Assembly (NCBI GenBank): GCA_034717495.1
Contig: JAYELL010000034.1
Coordinates: 1 to 44,990, forward strand
Origin: Chloroflexota bacterium
GTDB taxonomy: Bacteria; Chloroflexota; Anaerolineae; JAAEKA01
Direction: 5' to 3'
Length of the DNA: 44,990 nucleotides
The notes beneath the pieces were generated by a model. That model had not been told where the DNA came from. It did no database searches and saw nothing but the letters and a program-made list of their open reading frames with translations. Within the stretch, counting starts at the first letter, position 1. Every line of letters begins with the position of its first letter. Both the position numbers and the translations under genes were made by a program. Shown here piece by piece: positions 28,079 to 37,442 of this stretch.

Positions 28079-28086
28079 CGTCCGCC

Positions 28087-28917
28087 ATGGACGACTCACA
28101 GAAACGACCGAACTGGCGATTGCTGGTAACTGAGCCCATGTCCGGTGCCTGGAACATGGCCATCGACGAGGCGATTGCTGAGCATGCTGGCAAGGGCGAT
28201 GTGCCGATGACGCTGCGTTTTTACGCGTGGGCTCCCCCCTGTGTTTCCCTGGGCCGGCACCAACCGCTGGCCGACGTCGACGTAGAAAAATGTAGCGAGC
28301 TGGGGTACGATGTTGTTCGGCGACCTACGGGCGGTAGGGCTATCCTGCACACCGATGAGTTGACCTATTCGGTGGCGGGCCCCCAGTCCGATCCCATCCT
28401 GGCGGGCGGGGTGCTGGACAGCTACCTGCGCCTGAGTCAGGGTTTGCTGGCGGGATTGGAGGAATTGGGACTCCAGGCGGGCAAGGCGCCCGTCTCCAAT
28501 CGGGCCAACGCCGACGCTGGCCCGGTCTGTTTCGAGGTGCCCAGCGCCTACGAGATCGTGGTTGGCGGGAAAAAGTTAGTGGGCAGTGCCCAGAGCCGTC
28601 GCCAGGGGTGGGTGCTCCAGCACGGTACGCTGCCCCTCGGCGGTGATATCACGCGTCTGGTGGATGTTCTTGACATAAAATACAGTAGTGAACGGTTGGC
28701 TTTGAAGCGTATCCTGGCGGATAGGGCCACTACCGTTGGCGCGGTGCTGGAAGGAGGGGTCGGGTTCCAGCGGGCAGCCGAGGCCATGAGCAGGGGATTC
28801 GAGAGTGGGGTGGCCATTGAGCTGACGCCGGGGCTGTTAAGCGATGAGGAGTGGGGCACTGCGGAACGAATCTGGCAGGAGAAGTACGCCAGCGATGATT
28901 GGACAGGGCGATTCTGA
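28087..28917 (+). CDS. lipM: LipM-like octanoyltransferase / lipoate ligase family protein
   Basis: The 276-residue product belongs to the BPL/LplA/LipB fold. It has RRPTGGRAILH (78-88), the substrate-binding motif, then GPVC148FEVPSAYEIV and GGKKLVGSAQSRRQGWVLQHG (in part) with the conserved acyl-binding lysine. A cysteine at this place is the acyl nucleophile of Bacillus LipM. E. coli LplA ligases lack it and carry a C-terminal domain that is absent here. The likely reaction is transfer of octanoate from acyl carrier protein to GcvH or another lipoyl domain as a step to lipoate. A lipoate ligase role is the alternative. No lipA or lipoyl-carrier gene is in the window. It uses its own promoter immediately upstream. 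Confidence 0.85.
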   Translation: MDDSQKRPNWRLLVTEPMSGAWNMAIDEAIAEHAGKGDVPMTLRFYAWAPPCVSLGRHQPLADVDVEKCSELGYDVVRRPTGGRAILHTDELTYSVAGPQSDPILAGGVLDSYLRLSQGLLAGLEELGLQAGKAPVSNRANADAGPVCFEVPSAYEIVVGGKKLVGSAQSRRQGWVLQHGTLPLGGDITRLVDVLDIKYSSERLALKRILADRATTVGAVLEGGVGFQRAAEAMSRGFESGVAIELTPGLLSDEEWGTAERIWQEKYASDDWTGRF

Positions 28918-29003
28918 AGGATGTCATCATCTTTCAAAATCGAAGGGTTGACCCCCCAACAACGCCAGAGATCACCCATATGATCCAGATCATGGTCACG
29001 GCT

Positions 29004-29261
29004 GGCGATGCATTCTATGACATGGTCTACGGCTACGACGGCACTGGCAACCTGGTAAACAAGGCTGGCACTACGCTGGACTACTTCCCCCATGGGACAG
29101 CACAGCCCCATGCCGTGCAGTCGGACGGCACCCATGTGTATGAGTATGACCAGAACGGCAACATGGTGGCACAGCGGCTGAGCGGGGGTGGCAGCGCGAT
29201 TGCCACCTACACCTGGACGGCGGACAACTGGCTGGCCAGTGTGGACATGCAAGGGCAAGGG
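29004..29261 (+). pseudogene. Remnant of an RHS/YD-repeat protein
   Basis: One frame encodes about 86 residues with YD-repeat units: MVYGYDGTGNLVNKAG, HVYEYDQNGNMVAQR and TYTWTADNWLASVDMQG. Complete RHS proteins have over 1000 residues, with a core domain and a variable toxin tip. None of this is present. The frame runs on past 29261 into sequence antisense to the 3' end of mutS without RHS features. Upstream no start belonging to such a protein is seen. It is best read as a decayed fragment. Confidence 0.7.
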
Positions 29262-29279
29262 GTATCCAGCTTCAGACTT

Positions 29280-31925
29280 CTACTCGCTTTCCTTGTTTTG
29301 GGTCATTTGCTGTAATTCGTATAGTCTGTTAAGGGCATCCAGGGGGCTAAGGGCATTGACATCTAACTTTTTTAAGGCTTCGACCACAGGATTCGGTCCG
29401 CCAAACAGAGTTAGCTGCATGGGATTCATCGAGGGTCCAATGTCATCCGGGGAGAAGAGACCGCCGGGTGCTGCGCCCTGAGATTCCAGGTCTTCGAGGA
29501 TTTCCTCGGCCCGGTGAATGATTGGACGAGGAATCCCTGCTAATTGGGCAACATGGATGCCGTAGGAACGATCGGTCGCGCCTGGCTCGATCCGATGCAG
29601 AAAGATGACCCCCTCTCCTTCTTCAGCCACCGCGACGTTGTAATTCACTACATGAGGCAGCCGCTCAGCCAGGGCAGTCAACTCGTGGTAGTGGGTGGCA
29701 AAGAGGGTCTTGGCTCGCAGCCGCGGGTGGTTGTGAATATATTCGACCACTGCCCAGGCGATGGAAAGACCATCGAAGGTGCTGGTGCCACGCCCCAGTT
29801 CGTCGAAGATGATCAGGCTGCGGTCTGTGGCATGATTGAGGATATTGGCGGCTTCGACCATCTCGACCATGAAGGTGCTCTGGCCGGCATGAATCTCGTC
29901 CTGCGCTCCAATCCTGGTGAAAATCCTGTCTACCAGGCCAATATGGGCGCTGTCGGCCGGTACGAAGGAGCCAATCTGGGCCATGAGTGCGATCAGCGCC
30001 ACTTGCCGCAGGTAGGTGCTCTTTCCAGACATATTGGGCCCGGTAAGGATCATGATGCACTGTTCTTCGGAAAGTTGCAGGTCGTTGGGTTGGAAGGGTT
30101 CATCCCGTTGGGTGATTTCGACGACCGGATGCCTTGCCCCAATGATGTCCAACCGGTGATCATCGGAAAGTTGGGGTCGAACATAACGGTTATTGGCAGC
30201 AACTTCCGCAAGGCTGGTGAACAGGTCCAGTTCGGCCAGACTGTGAGCGGTCTCCAACAGGCGGCTTGCAGCGGCCGCGACTTGAGCGACCACCTGGCGG
30301 TAGAGTTCTCCCTCCAACTCTGCCTGGCGTTCTTCCGCGTTCAGAATGAGATTCTCATACTCCTTCAGTTCCGGCGTGATGTACCGCTCGGCGTTGACCA
30401 GAGTCTGTTTGCGGATGTATTCCTCGGGCACCAGGGCGCTGTTGGCCCTGGTCACCTCGATGTAATAACCAAACACTTTATTGAAACCGACTTTGAGCGA
30501 CTTGATTCCCGTGCGCTCTTTTTCGCTTCGCTCGAGGCTGGCCACCCAGTCCTTCGCGTCGCGGGCCGCAACGGTGATGCCATCCAGTTCAGCGGAATAG
30601 CCGGGGCGAATTACACCACCGGAGCTCACGGCAGCCGGCGGTTCTTCGGCAATTGCCTTTTCAAGCAGGTCCAGGACATCGGAGCACAGCAGCTGGGATA
30701 AGCCGTTCTGCTGGTTGTCTCTGGAGATCTCGAGAATCTCCGGCAGCAAGGTCAGGGTCTGACGGATTCCCACCAGGTCCTGGGGGCGAGCCGTGTTCTG
30801 AGCCGCGCGCCCGGTCCACCGCTCCAGATCGCCGACCTGGCGAAGCAGATCGCGCAGTTCAGCGCGCGCAACCAGGTTGTCGTGCCAGGCCTGCACACTG
30901 TCCAGGCGAGCGTCGAGCGCCGCCCGATTCAGTAGCGGCTGGTTGAGCCATTGTCGTAACAGCCGGCTGCCCATGGGCGTTCGCGTCGCATCCAATACGC
31001 CCAGCAGGGAACCCTTTTTACTGGCGCCGCGAATCGTCTGGACCAGTTCCAGGTTGCGGCGGGTAGCTTCGTCGAGAAGCATAAACTCGCCCGTGCTGTA
31101 GGTTCGAAGCCGGCTCAGGTGGGGCAGGGAATCTCGCTGGGTCTGTCGCAGATACTGAACCAGGGCGCCGGCTGCGATCGTGGCCGCCGGCAGCGACTGG
31201 CAGCCAAAAGCTGAGAGAGATTCCACCTCAAACAGATCAAAAAGCGTCTGGCGGGCGCTCTCCTGCTCGAATTGCCAGTCCGGCAACGGTGTCAAAATGA
31301 ACCCCGGTTCCTCGCCGTTGATTTGTTGGCCGAACAACCCTCCGCTTGGTGACAACAGGGAGTCCTTCAGGCTATCCGGGATCAGAAGCTCGGCCGGCTT
31401 CAATCGGGCCAATTCCTCGCCCACCAAATGGCCCAGTTCGCTTCCTTCGAGCTGTGTGGTTGCGAATTCACCTGTCGTGATATCGGTGTAGGCGAATCCC
31501 GCGGTGCCCGCTGAAGGATCCACAGTCAGGGCGCCCAGGTAGTTGTTCTTATCCTCGTCGAGCATGTGGGGCTCAACAATAGTGCCCGCGGTAATGACGC
31601 GTCGGACCCGCCGGTCGACCAGCTTTTGGCCCGGAGGGGGTTTGTTGCCTATCTGTTCGGCGATGGCGACCTTGTAGCCAGCCCCAATCAATCTGGCGAT
31701 GTGAGGTTCTACGCTATGAAAGGGCACTCCTGCCAGCGGTACCCGCTGGTTTTTCCCTATCGGGCGCGAGGTCAGAACAACATCACAGACTTGGGCGACA
31801 ATCTCCGCGTCGTGGTCAAAGGTCTCGTAGAAATCGCCGAGCCGAAAGAAGAGAATGGTATCGGGATACTGTTGTTTGATCGCCAGATACTGGCGACGCA
31901 TGGGTGTTGGCATGGCGGGTGTCAA
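29280..31925 (-). CDS. mutS: DNA mismatch repair protein MutS
   Basis: The 881-residue product is a full-length MutS, which recognises mismatches and starts repair with MutL. The mismatch-reading F32-Y-E34 is near the N terminus in RLGDFYETF. The connector, lever and clamp domains follow at normal spacing. The ATPase has Walker A G629-PNMSG-K635-ST637, Walker B with LIIFDELGRGTSTFDG and the ATHYHELTAL segment. The C-terminal tail is short. The start at 31925 overlaps the stop of the C11 peptidase gene by 4 bases, so they share an operon. Methionines at codons 5 and 9 are alternative starts. No mutL is in the window. Confidence 0.97.
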   Translation of the reverse strand: MTPAMPTPMRRQYLAIKQQYPDTILFFRLGDFYETFDHDAEIVAQVCDVVLTSRPIGKNQRVPLAGVPFHSVEPHIARLIGAGYKVAIAEQIGNKPPPGQKLVDRRVRRVITAGTIVEPHMLDEDKNNYLGALTVDPSAGTAGFAYTDITTGEFATTQLEGSELGHLVGEELARLKPAELLIPDSLKDSLLSPSGGLFGQQINGEEPGFILTPLPDWQFEQESARQTLFDLFEVESLSAFGCQSLPAATIAAGALVQYLRQTQRDSLPHLSRLRTYSTGEFMLLDEATRRNLELVQTIRGASKKGSLLGVLDATRTPMGSRLLRQWLNQPLLNRAALDARLDSVQAWHDNLVARAELRDLLRQVGDLERWTGRAAQNTARPQDLVGIRQTLTLLPEILEISRDNQQNGLSQLLCSDVLDLLEKAIAEEPPAAVSSGGVIRPGYSAELDGITVAARDAKDWVASLERSEKERTGIKSLKVGFNKVFGYYIEVTRANSALVPEEYIRKQTLVNAERYITPELKEYENLILNAEERQAELEGELYRQVVAQVAAAASRLLETAHSLAELDLFTSLAEVAANNRYVRPQLSDDHRLDIIGARHPVVEITQRDEPFQPNDLQLSEEQCIMILTGPNMSGKSTYLRQVALIALMAQIGSFVPADSAHIGLVDRIFTRIGAQDEIHAGQSTFMVEMVEAANILNHATDRSLIIFDELGRGTSTFDGLSIAWAVVEYIHNHPRLRAKTLFATHYHELTALAERLPHVVNYNVAVAEEGEGVIFLHRIEPGATDRSYGIHVAQLAGIPRPIIHRAEEILEDLESQGAAPGGLFSPDDIGPSMNPMQLTLFGGPNPVVEALKKLDVNALSPLDALNRLYELQQMTQNKESE

Positions 31926-33352
31926 GCCGTTTGATAGATGGTCTCAAGCATTTCCAGCCAGCCAGTATCGGCGAAATCCAGCTCTTTGTAGGCTGGAGAG
32001 GGTTGCACGTTGTAGGGCGCGTGACTGGCCGGAAGATAGATGGAAAGCCCGGTCGCCCTGGGCGCAGCGTACTTGCCGGTCGCGACATTGCTGACTACCG
32101 GGCCCCGGCTGGAGGCAATCCAATCGCGCAGGACCGTGCTGGTTGCGAGCAATCTCAGGTCCATGCCACCGTTTTCGAGATAGTGACGTCGTAGCAGGGT
32201 CACGAAATGATGCAAATCCACGTAGTCTGGATCCTCGAAAATACCCCGGGCTGTGTCGGCTGCCGACTGGTATGCCCGCCGAAAAGCACTCTCGTCCGGA
32301 TAGATTTCTGTGATGGCCCGCGCCAGATTTCCGACCCGGTGAGCTGTTGTCTTCATGGTCGTCAGATCCACCGCGGACTGCGTAATCGGCCGGCTCTGGT
32401 AGGCCTTGCCATATTCCTCTACAATCAGTATCCCCAGTTGCCGGGGTGAGATCTCCGGGTCGCCATTCAGTTTCTCAAGTATCCCGGTGTAGGGCCAGCC
32501 ATTGAGGGGTTCCAACTCCTGGGAAGCGATCGCAACAGCTGCAAAATCCCGCACCTGGTGGAAGACTTCAATCATAGCCATCAGACAGGCGTCCATACCG
32601 ATTGCGCTCAGCTGGCGCTGTGGTTCCTGCTCATGGTCGGACATCACAGCTTCCAGCCGTGTCGGATCAGCAAAAATCGCCGCTGCGTCATCTTCACTTT
32701 CGGCAATCTCGGCAACGCGCAGCGCCTGGCTCAACTCCACGTTGGTCAAAAAATCAAGGGAGGTATCGTCATAGAGGATTCCCCGCAGGAGGTCATCGTC
32801 GATATCCTGCCCCAATTTCCGGGCCCAGTCCGCTGTTGCCGAAAAAAAGGCCACGTTTTTGCTTCGCGGTTTGAGATTGAGAGCCGCGGCATGGGAGCCA
32901 GAACGGACCGTTTGATAGACATCGTTGTCCTTCCAGCCGATGCCGTGATTCCAAAGGATCAAGAGTGTATGGCGGGCCGGGCAGCGCGCCATGCCCCAGA
33001 TCACGAACCTGGCAAGTTCGCAGGGATCACCGGTATTGATCTCCGGGATGACTTCAACGACGTCATCCCAGGTATTGTTGCCTTGTCGGATTTCAAGGCG
33101 GTAGGAGCCCTGTTGGATGTCCGGGTCTTCGCCCAGGGTGTCGAACTGGGCCAAAACCGCCACGCGATCTGTCGACCCAACCTCCTGTATCTCGGCGATA
33201 TCCCGATGGCCGGCGGTGGTCATCTCCGCCATCAGGGCATAGGCACCGAGATCTGTTTCAAATATCTTGCCATTATCCCCGCCCATGTAGAGCAGGATCG
33301 TCCAATCTCTTTTGCTGGTCACAGGAGCGCTCTCCTTTCGCTGTTTGGGCAC
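31922..33352 (-). CDS. Clostripain-family (C11) cysteine peptidase
   Basis: The 476-residue product shows the C11/clostripain core: WTILLYMGGDN at the start, H136 in LLILWNHGIGW and C256 in SAIGMDACLMAMIEV, the catalytic His-Cys pair in a caspase-like fold, then a MASQ-like ASQELEPLNGWPY substrate-loop motif. Members cut after basic residues and often self-activate. No signal peptide is evident (the N terminus is a charged MPKQRKES), so it is probably cytoplasmic. It sits in a minus-strand operon: the aminotransferase-like gene ends 8 bases before it, and mutS overlaps its stop. Its substrate is unknown. Confidence 0.9.
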   Translation of the reverse strand: MPKQRKESAPVTSKRDWTILLYMGGDNGKIFETDLGAYALMAEMTTAGHRDIAEIQEVGSTDRVAVLAQFDTLGEDPDIQQGSYRLEIRQGNNTWDDVVEVIPEINTGDPCELARFVIWGMARCPARHTLLILWNHGIGWKDNDVYQTVRSGSHAAALNLKPRSKNVAFFSATADWARKLGQDIDDDLLRGILYDDTSLDFLTNVELSQALRVAEIAESEDDAAAIFADPTRLEAVMSDHEQEPQRQLSAIGMDACLMAMIEVFHQVRDFAAVAIASQELEPLNGWPYTGILEKLNGDPEISPRQLGILIVEEYGKAYQSRPITQSAVDLTTMKTTAHRVGNLARAITEIYPDESAFRRAYQSAADTARGIFEDPDYVDLHHFVTLLRRHYLENGGMDLRLLATSTVLRDWIASSRGPVVSNVATGKYAAPRATGLSIYLPASHAPYNVQPSPAYKELDFADTGWLEMLETIYQTA

Positions 33353-33360
33353 AAAGAAGG

Positions 33361-34788
33361 TCAGGAGTGTCCGGTTGGCTTCAGAATGAAATAATCTTCG
33401 AAAGGTTCTGTGAAGCCGGCGGGATAGTACTCACCACTGGCGCGGTTCATTTGGTAAACCCCTTGATAATCATCCCGCGCGATGCACTGAAGGGCTTTCA
33501 CCAGGCGATCGACATCGTCCGTATTGTTGTAGCAGCCGAAGCTGGCGCGTATCATGCCAGGCATATTCGACTTGTCGCCCCCCAACAGTTGATCGCGCCA
33601 GGTGCCAGCGGTTTCCATGTCGAGCTGAAGGAGATGGACCACGTAGGGATGGGCGCAGAAACAGCCGCTGCGTACGCCGATTCCACCCTCGTAGCCGAGA
33701 ATCGACGCGACCAGAAAGTGGGATTTTTCCTCCAGGTTGAAGGGGATCACCCCGACTTTCTCGTGCAAGCGGTCCGGGTCGGTCTCGCCGTAGATCTTCA
33801 GGCCGGGTATCTCGAGCATGCGTTGGGTGGCGTAGGTCAGCAGTTCCTGTTCGTGGGCAGCGATGGCATCCATACCGGTTCGCATCAAGACCTGAGCGGC
33901 AGCAGCCATGGCAACCGCTCCCACCACGTTGGGACTGCCTGCCTCATCCCGATCCGGCATGCCGGCCCAGCGGACCTCCTCCAGAGTTACGATGTCGACA
34001 GTGCCGCCACCGGGATATTCGGGGCTACCCTGAAGGAAAATCTCTTTGGGTCCAATCAGGGCGCCGGTGCCGAAGGGCGCATACATCTTGTGGGCTGAGA
34101 TGGTAACAAAGTCCAGGTGTTCCGGATCGTCGTCGGGCTTCATGTCCACCTGGCGATGGGGCGCCCACTGAGCCGCGTCTACCAGGATTCTTGCGCCCAC
34201 CTGGTGAGCTTTTCTTGCCAGGCGGTGTACAGGCTGGATGAATCCGCTGACGTTGGAGGCTCCTGCTACGGCAACCAGGGCAATACGATCTTCGTACCGG
34301 GCAAGTTTGGCATCGAAATCCTCTTCATCCAGGCGCCCCTCGGGCGTCAGCCCCACGTGCACGACGTTGGCCCGGGCGCGCCAGGGCAGGTCGTTGGAGT
34401 GATGTTCCATCTGTGTGGTGAGGACAACGGCATCCGACTTCATAGGATAGCGGAAGGAGAGTTTGTTGATAGCCTCGGTGGTGTTCTTGCCGAAGATCAC
34501 CGTATTGCTCACCGGGTTCGCCCCTACAAATTCGGCGATGATTCCGTGGGCTTGTTCGTAGGCAACCGTGCTGAGACGAGACTTGAATCCGGTGCCGCGA
34601 TGGACGCTGGAATAGTAGGGAATGAAGCGCTCGAGTGCGTCCATTACGTCGAGCAATGCCGGGGTGCTGGCCGCGTTGTCCAGGAACACATAGTCTGCCT
34701 GGGTGCCGTCAAGCAACGGCACCTGTTGATCCACACCGACAATACGGTGTCGCAGGTCAGCGGTGGTGGGTGAGGTGGTCGGTGTCAT
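33361..34788 (-). CDS. Class V aminotransferase, cysteine-desulfurase-like
   Basis: The 475-residue product has the SufS/Csd fold. FLDNAASTP is at about 36, H130 in MEHHSND stacks on PLP, D204-AAQ anchors the cofactor, and SAH-K234-MY is the Schiff-base lysine. RSGCFC378AHP resembles the RxGxxC loop that carries the sulfur-accepting cysteine in desulfurases, with C378 as the best match and a second cysteine (C376) beside it. It is about 70 residues longer than SufS, mainly at the C-terminal end. Adjacent ygfZ supports an iron-sulfur link. No sufE or scaffold gene is present. A different class V reaction cannot be excluded. Confidence 0.85.
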   Translation of the reverse strand: MTPTTSPTTADLRHRIVGVDQQVPLLDGTQADYVFLDNAASTPALLDVMDALERFIPYYSSVHRGTGFKSRLSTVAYEQAHGIIAEFVGANPVSNTVIFGKNTTEAINKLSFRYPMKSDAVVLTTQMEHHSNDLPWRARANVVHVGLTPEGRLDEEDFDAKLARYEDRIALVAVAGASNVSGFIQPVHRLARKAHQVGARILVDAAQWAPHRQVDMKPDDDPEHLDFVTISAHKMYAPFGTGALIGPKEIFLQGSPEYPGGGTVDIVTLEEVRWAGMPDRDEAGSPNVVGAVAMAAAAQVLMRTGMDAIAAHEQELLTYATQRMLEIPGLKIYGETDPDRLHEKVGVIPFNLEEKSHFLVASILGYEGGIGVRSGCFCAHPYVVHLLQLDMETAGTWRDQLLGGDKSNMPGMIRASFGCYNNTDDVDRLVKALQCIARDDYQGVYQMNRASGEYYPAGFTEPFEDYFILKPTGHS

Positions 34789-34832
34789 GTATGCTGGCTC
34801 CGGGTGTCTTTGGGTTGAAAAGCTGCGACCTG

Positions 34833-35837
34833 TCAGGCGTCCAAAAAGGGCAGTGTAGTAACCACAGCCTCTACTGGCCCGGAAGTTTGATCGACGATGA
34901 CCTGGGTGTTTTCCTCATCAAAAGGACGTCGCAGGAAACCCAGGGCGATTGGCCGGTCGAGGCCCAGGCTGTGAACACTGCTGCTGACCCAACCGATTTT
35001 TCGGCCGTTGGCCAGGATCGGGGATTGGATCGTTACAGGTTTTTGCGGATACAGGCCCATCAGGTGGGTCGTTACTTTGTCGTAGGTAATCTGACGGGCG
35101 ATAATTTCCTGACCGGTATAGCACCCCTTGTGGTCGTCGCAGAAACGGCGCAAGCCCGCTTCCAGGGGACTCACCCTGTCAGTTAACTCCGATCCCGCCG
35201 CCGGAACACCTGACTCCACCCGAAGGATATCGTAGGCTTCTTCGGGAAGATCAGTTGCCCCAACGCTGATCAGAAGGTCACGGATAGTCTCGGCCGTTTC
35301 TGCCGGCGCAAGCAGTATGTAACCATCGCTGCCCAGCCCTTCGTTTCGCTGAACAATGATCAAGGCGCCGGCAACCGTCGCCGGCTGCCATGCAAACGGC
35401 GCCAGATCGGCTGCTTGAGCAACGCCTGCCTCGGCCAATACCTGCGTCGCCCTTGGGCCATAAAGGCCGAACTGGGCCATGACCGAGCCGCGCCCTTCGA
35501 TATTGACCTGGTCGTTGAAAAAGATCTGCGAACTGAGATGGCTGTATGCCCGCGGTCCCTCGCCGGGACCGGCGATCAAAAGCACGCCCTCTTCGTGGAT
35601 CTGCAGGGTGAAGACAACGTTGATTCGAGCTGACGCTGAGGTCAATACGGTCACCGTGCCCTGGCCCGTGCCGAGACGCACCTCGTTGCTGGTCAGACGC
35701 TGGAGGAAATCGATGCGGTCGGAACCGCTCAACCAGAGTCTTCCGTGGTGACTCTCATCGCGTAGCGCAGCCCCATTCCGGCCGGCGTGGTAACCTGCCA
35801 AATCGTTCTGGCCGAGGATGTTATTGGAGTCTATCAT
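34833..35837 (-). CDS. ygfZ: YgfZ/GcvT-like folate-binding protein
   Basis: The 334-residue product has the YgfZ signature K237-G-C239-Y-T-G-Q-E. The aminomethyltransferase-like N-terminal part contains RIDFLQRLTSNEV and TSASARINVVF. A C-terminal barrel is also present. YgfZ-family proteins use folate to help maintain or repair some iron-sulfur enzymes. GcvT itself lacks this Cys motif. The gene lies 44 bases upstream of the desulfurase-like gene in the same direction, which fits a shared sulfur/iron role. The start at 35837 is the first methionine of the conserved frame. Confidence 0.88.
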   Translation of the reverse strand: MIDSNNILGQNDLAGYHAGRNGAALRDESHHGRLWLSGSDRIDFLQRLTSNEVRLGTGQGTVTVLTSASARINVVFTLQIHEEGVLLIAGPGEGPRAYSHLSSQIFFNDQVNIEGRGSVMAQFGLYGPRATQVLAEAGVAQAADLAPFAWQPATVAGALIIVQRNEGLGSDGYILLAPAETAETIRDLLISVGATDLPEEAYDILRVESGVPAAGSELTDRVSPLEAGLRRFCDDHKGCYTGQEIIARQITYDKVTTHLMGLYPQKPVTIQSPILANGRKIGWVSSSVHSLGLDRPIALGFLRRPFDEENTQVIVDQTSGPVEAVVTTLPFLDA

Positions 35838-35929
35838 GGTTTCCTGTCGCAGCCCGAAGGTTGGGTTTGCACCCGCCCCTTTTCGTGCGGCAAGTATACC
35901 ACATGGAGCCGTGAACCTGGAATCACCGC

Positions 35930-37402
35930 TTAATCCTGCTGAGCCACCAACCCCAAACGTTCGAATTGCTCGGCAGGCGCGTGATTCTCTCGCAGCAGAC
36001 GAATCAGTTGCTGAGTCATCCGCTTTTCGACGGCCGAATCTTGTAACCTGTTTTCCTGGCGCGGGTCGTTACGAAGATCATAGAGGCGGGTACCGGTCTC
36101 GTAGGAGTTGGACTCGCCCCGGGCCGGGATTTTCAAAAGGGGGCAGCCCTTGGTGAATGGGAAGGGTGGCGCCAGCGTGGCATCGCGCAGTTCCTCGACG
36201 CTAAACGGATAGCGCATATGGGTCGGCATCAACGTGTAGTTGTTGAGGGGTTGTCCGTCGGGTGAGGATGGGGCCCGCATGTACACGTAACGCCCGTCGG
36301 TTACGGTGACGTGGCTGCCAAAAATACCAAACAGGCCAGCTTCCCTGACCGGCACATCCTGGGCGATCGTCTGCTGCAGGTCTTTTCCGGTCATGTCTGC
36401 CGATGGTGCGATCCCAAAGAAACCCAGAACGGTTGGCGCCACGTCGATCGTCTGCACCAGGCTCTGTCGCCGTGTTCCCGCATCCTTCGTTCTTGGATCC
36501 CAGATGAACAGGGGCGTGTGGGCAACCTCTTCGAAGAAGGGAGGGACCACCTTGGCCCACCAATCGTGCTCACCAAGCAGGAAACCATGATCTGTGCATA
36601 CGATTAGCATGGTGTCGTTCCATAGGTCCAATTCATCCATCGTATCGAGAACCCGCCCCAGGGAGTTGTCACACAGGCTCAGCAACGCTGCGTATTCACG
36701 GCGAACATGATCGATTTCATCCGGCGTTTCCTGAACAGGGCGATAGGGCGGCCAGTCGAAGTGGGCACCCTCGTATTCTTCAGGGTACAGATCGCGGTAT
36801 TCCTGGGGCGCGTAGAATGGCTCGTGGGGATCAAAGGTCTCGATCTGCAGGAACCAATTGTCTTCCTGATGGTTGGCCTGGATAAACGCCAGACCCCGAT
36901 CAAAAACCTGGGTCTGGGGAAACTGCGACTCTTCCTGAATGACCTGGCGGTTCACCCAGTCCTGGCGCCACATGGGTTCCGAGCGATCAACCACGACATC
37001 GGGGATCTCAGGGTCTTTCACTTGCCCGATCCAGGGATCACCCTCCTGACCTCGGACCATCTCCCAGGTCGTGTATTTCGTGTGGTAGGTTGCACCGCCT
37101 GTCTCCCAATAGTGGTAGTGGTCGCTGACGAGGTGAGTGTAAACGCCCTGTTGGCCCAACATCTCCGGCATGGAGTCGTCGAAGGGCTCCAGCGGCCCCC
37201 AACTTCGGTGCAGGAAGTTGGGACGTCCCGTATGCAGATCCCGACGGGCTGGCATGCAGGGCGCGCTGGTGATGTAACATGTGTCAAAAGTGACACTCTT
37301 TTCACTCAATCGCTGGAAGTTTGCAGCGCGGACCCAGTCGCAGCCATAGGGTGGCAGCATGTGGCGGTTGAGGGTATCGAACATAACGATGATAGCTTTC
37401 AT
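35930..37402 (-). CDS. Sulfatase (formylglycine-dependent, type I)
   Basis: The 490-residue product is an alkaline-phosphatase-superfamily sulfatase. D9 in MFDTLN is a metal ligand. C49-M-P-A-R53 followed by DLHTGR is the CxPxR core whose cysteine becomes formylglycine, and HDWW with a downstream DHG segment completes the site. The start is ATG 37402 with TAGGAG upstream. A longer frame to 37588 would run into the ABC transporter gene. No signal peptide is visible, so it may act in the cytoplasm or be a phosphonate/phosphodiester hydrolase of the same fold. No formylglycine-generating enzyme gene is in the window. Confidence 0.88.
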   Translation of the reverse strand: MKAIIVMFDTLNRHMLPPYGCDWVRAANFQRLSEKSVTFDTCYITSAPCMPARRDLHTGRPNFLHRSWGPLEPFDDSMPEMLGQQGVYTHLVSDHYHYWETGGATYHTKYTTWEMVRGQEGDPWIGQVKDPEIPDVVVDRSEPMWRQDWVNRQVIQEESQFPQTQVFDRGLAFIQANHQEDNWFLQIETFDPHEPFYAPQEYRDLYPEEYEGAHFDWPPYRPVQETPDEIDHVRREYAALLSLCDNSLGRVLDTMDELDLWNDTMLIVCTDHGFLLGEHDWWAKVVPPFFEEVAHTPLFIWDPRTKDAGTRRQSLVQTIDVAPTVLGFFGIAPSADMTGKDLQQTIAQDVPVREAGLFGIFGSHVTVTDGRYVYMRAPSSPDGQPLNNYTLMPTHMRYPFSVEELRDATLAPPFPFTKGCPLLKIPARGESNSYETGTRLYDLRNDPRQENRLQDSAVEKRMTQQLIRLLRENHAPAEQFERLGLVAQQD

Positions 37403-37442
37403 TGTATTGACTCCTACTCTGGACAAGCCAGAACTGGTACTC

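Noticed and set aside
29544-30701. Plus-strand open frame of 385 codons opposite mutS
   Set aside because: It is a shadow frame with low-complexity composition and no family features.
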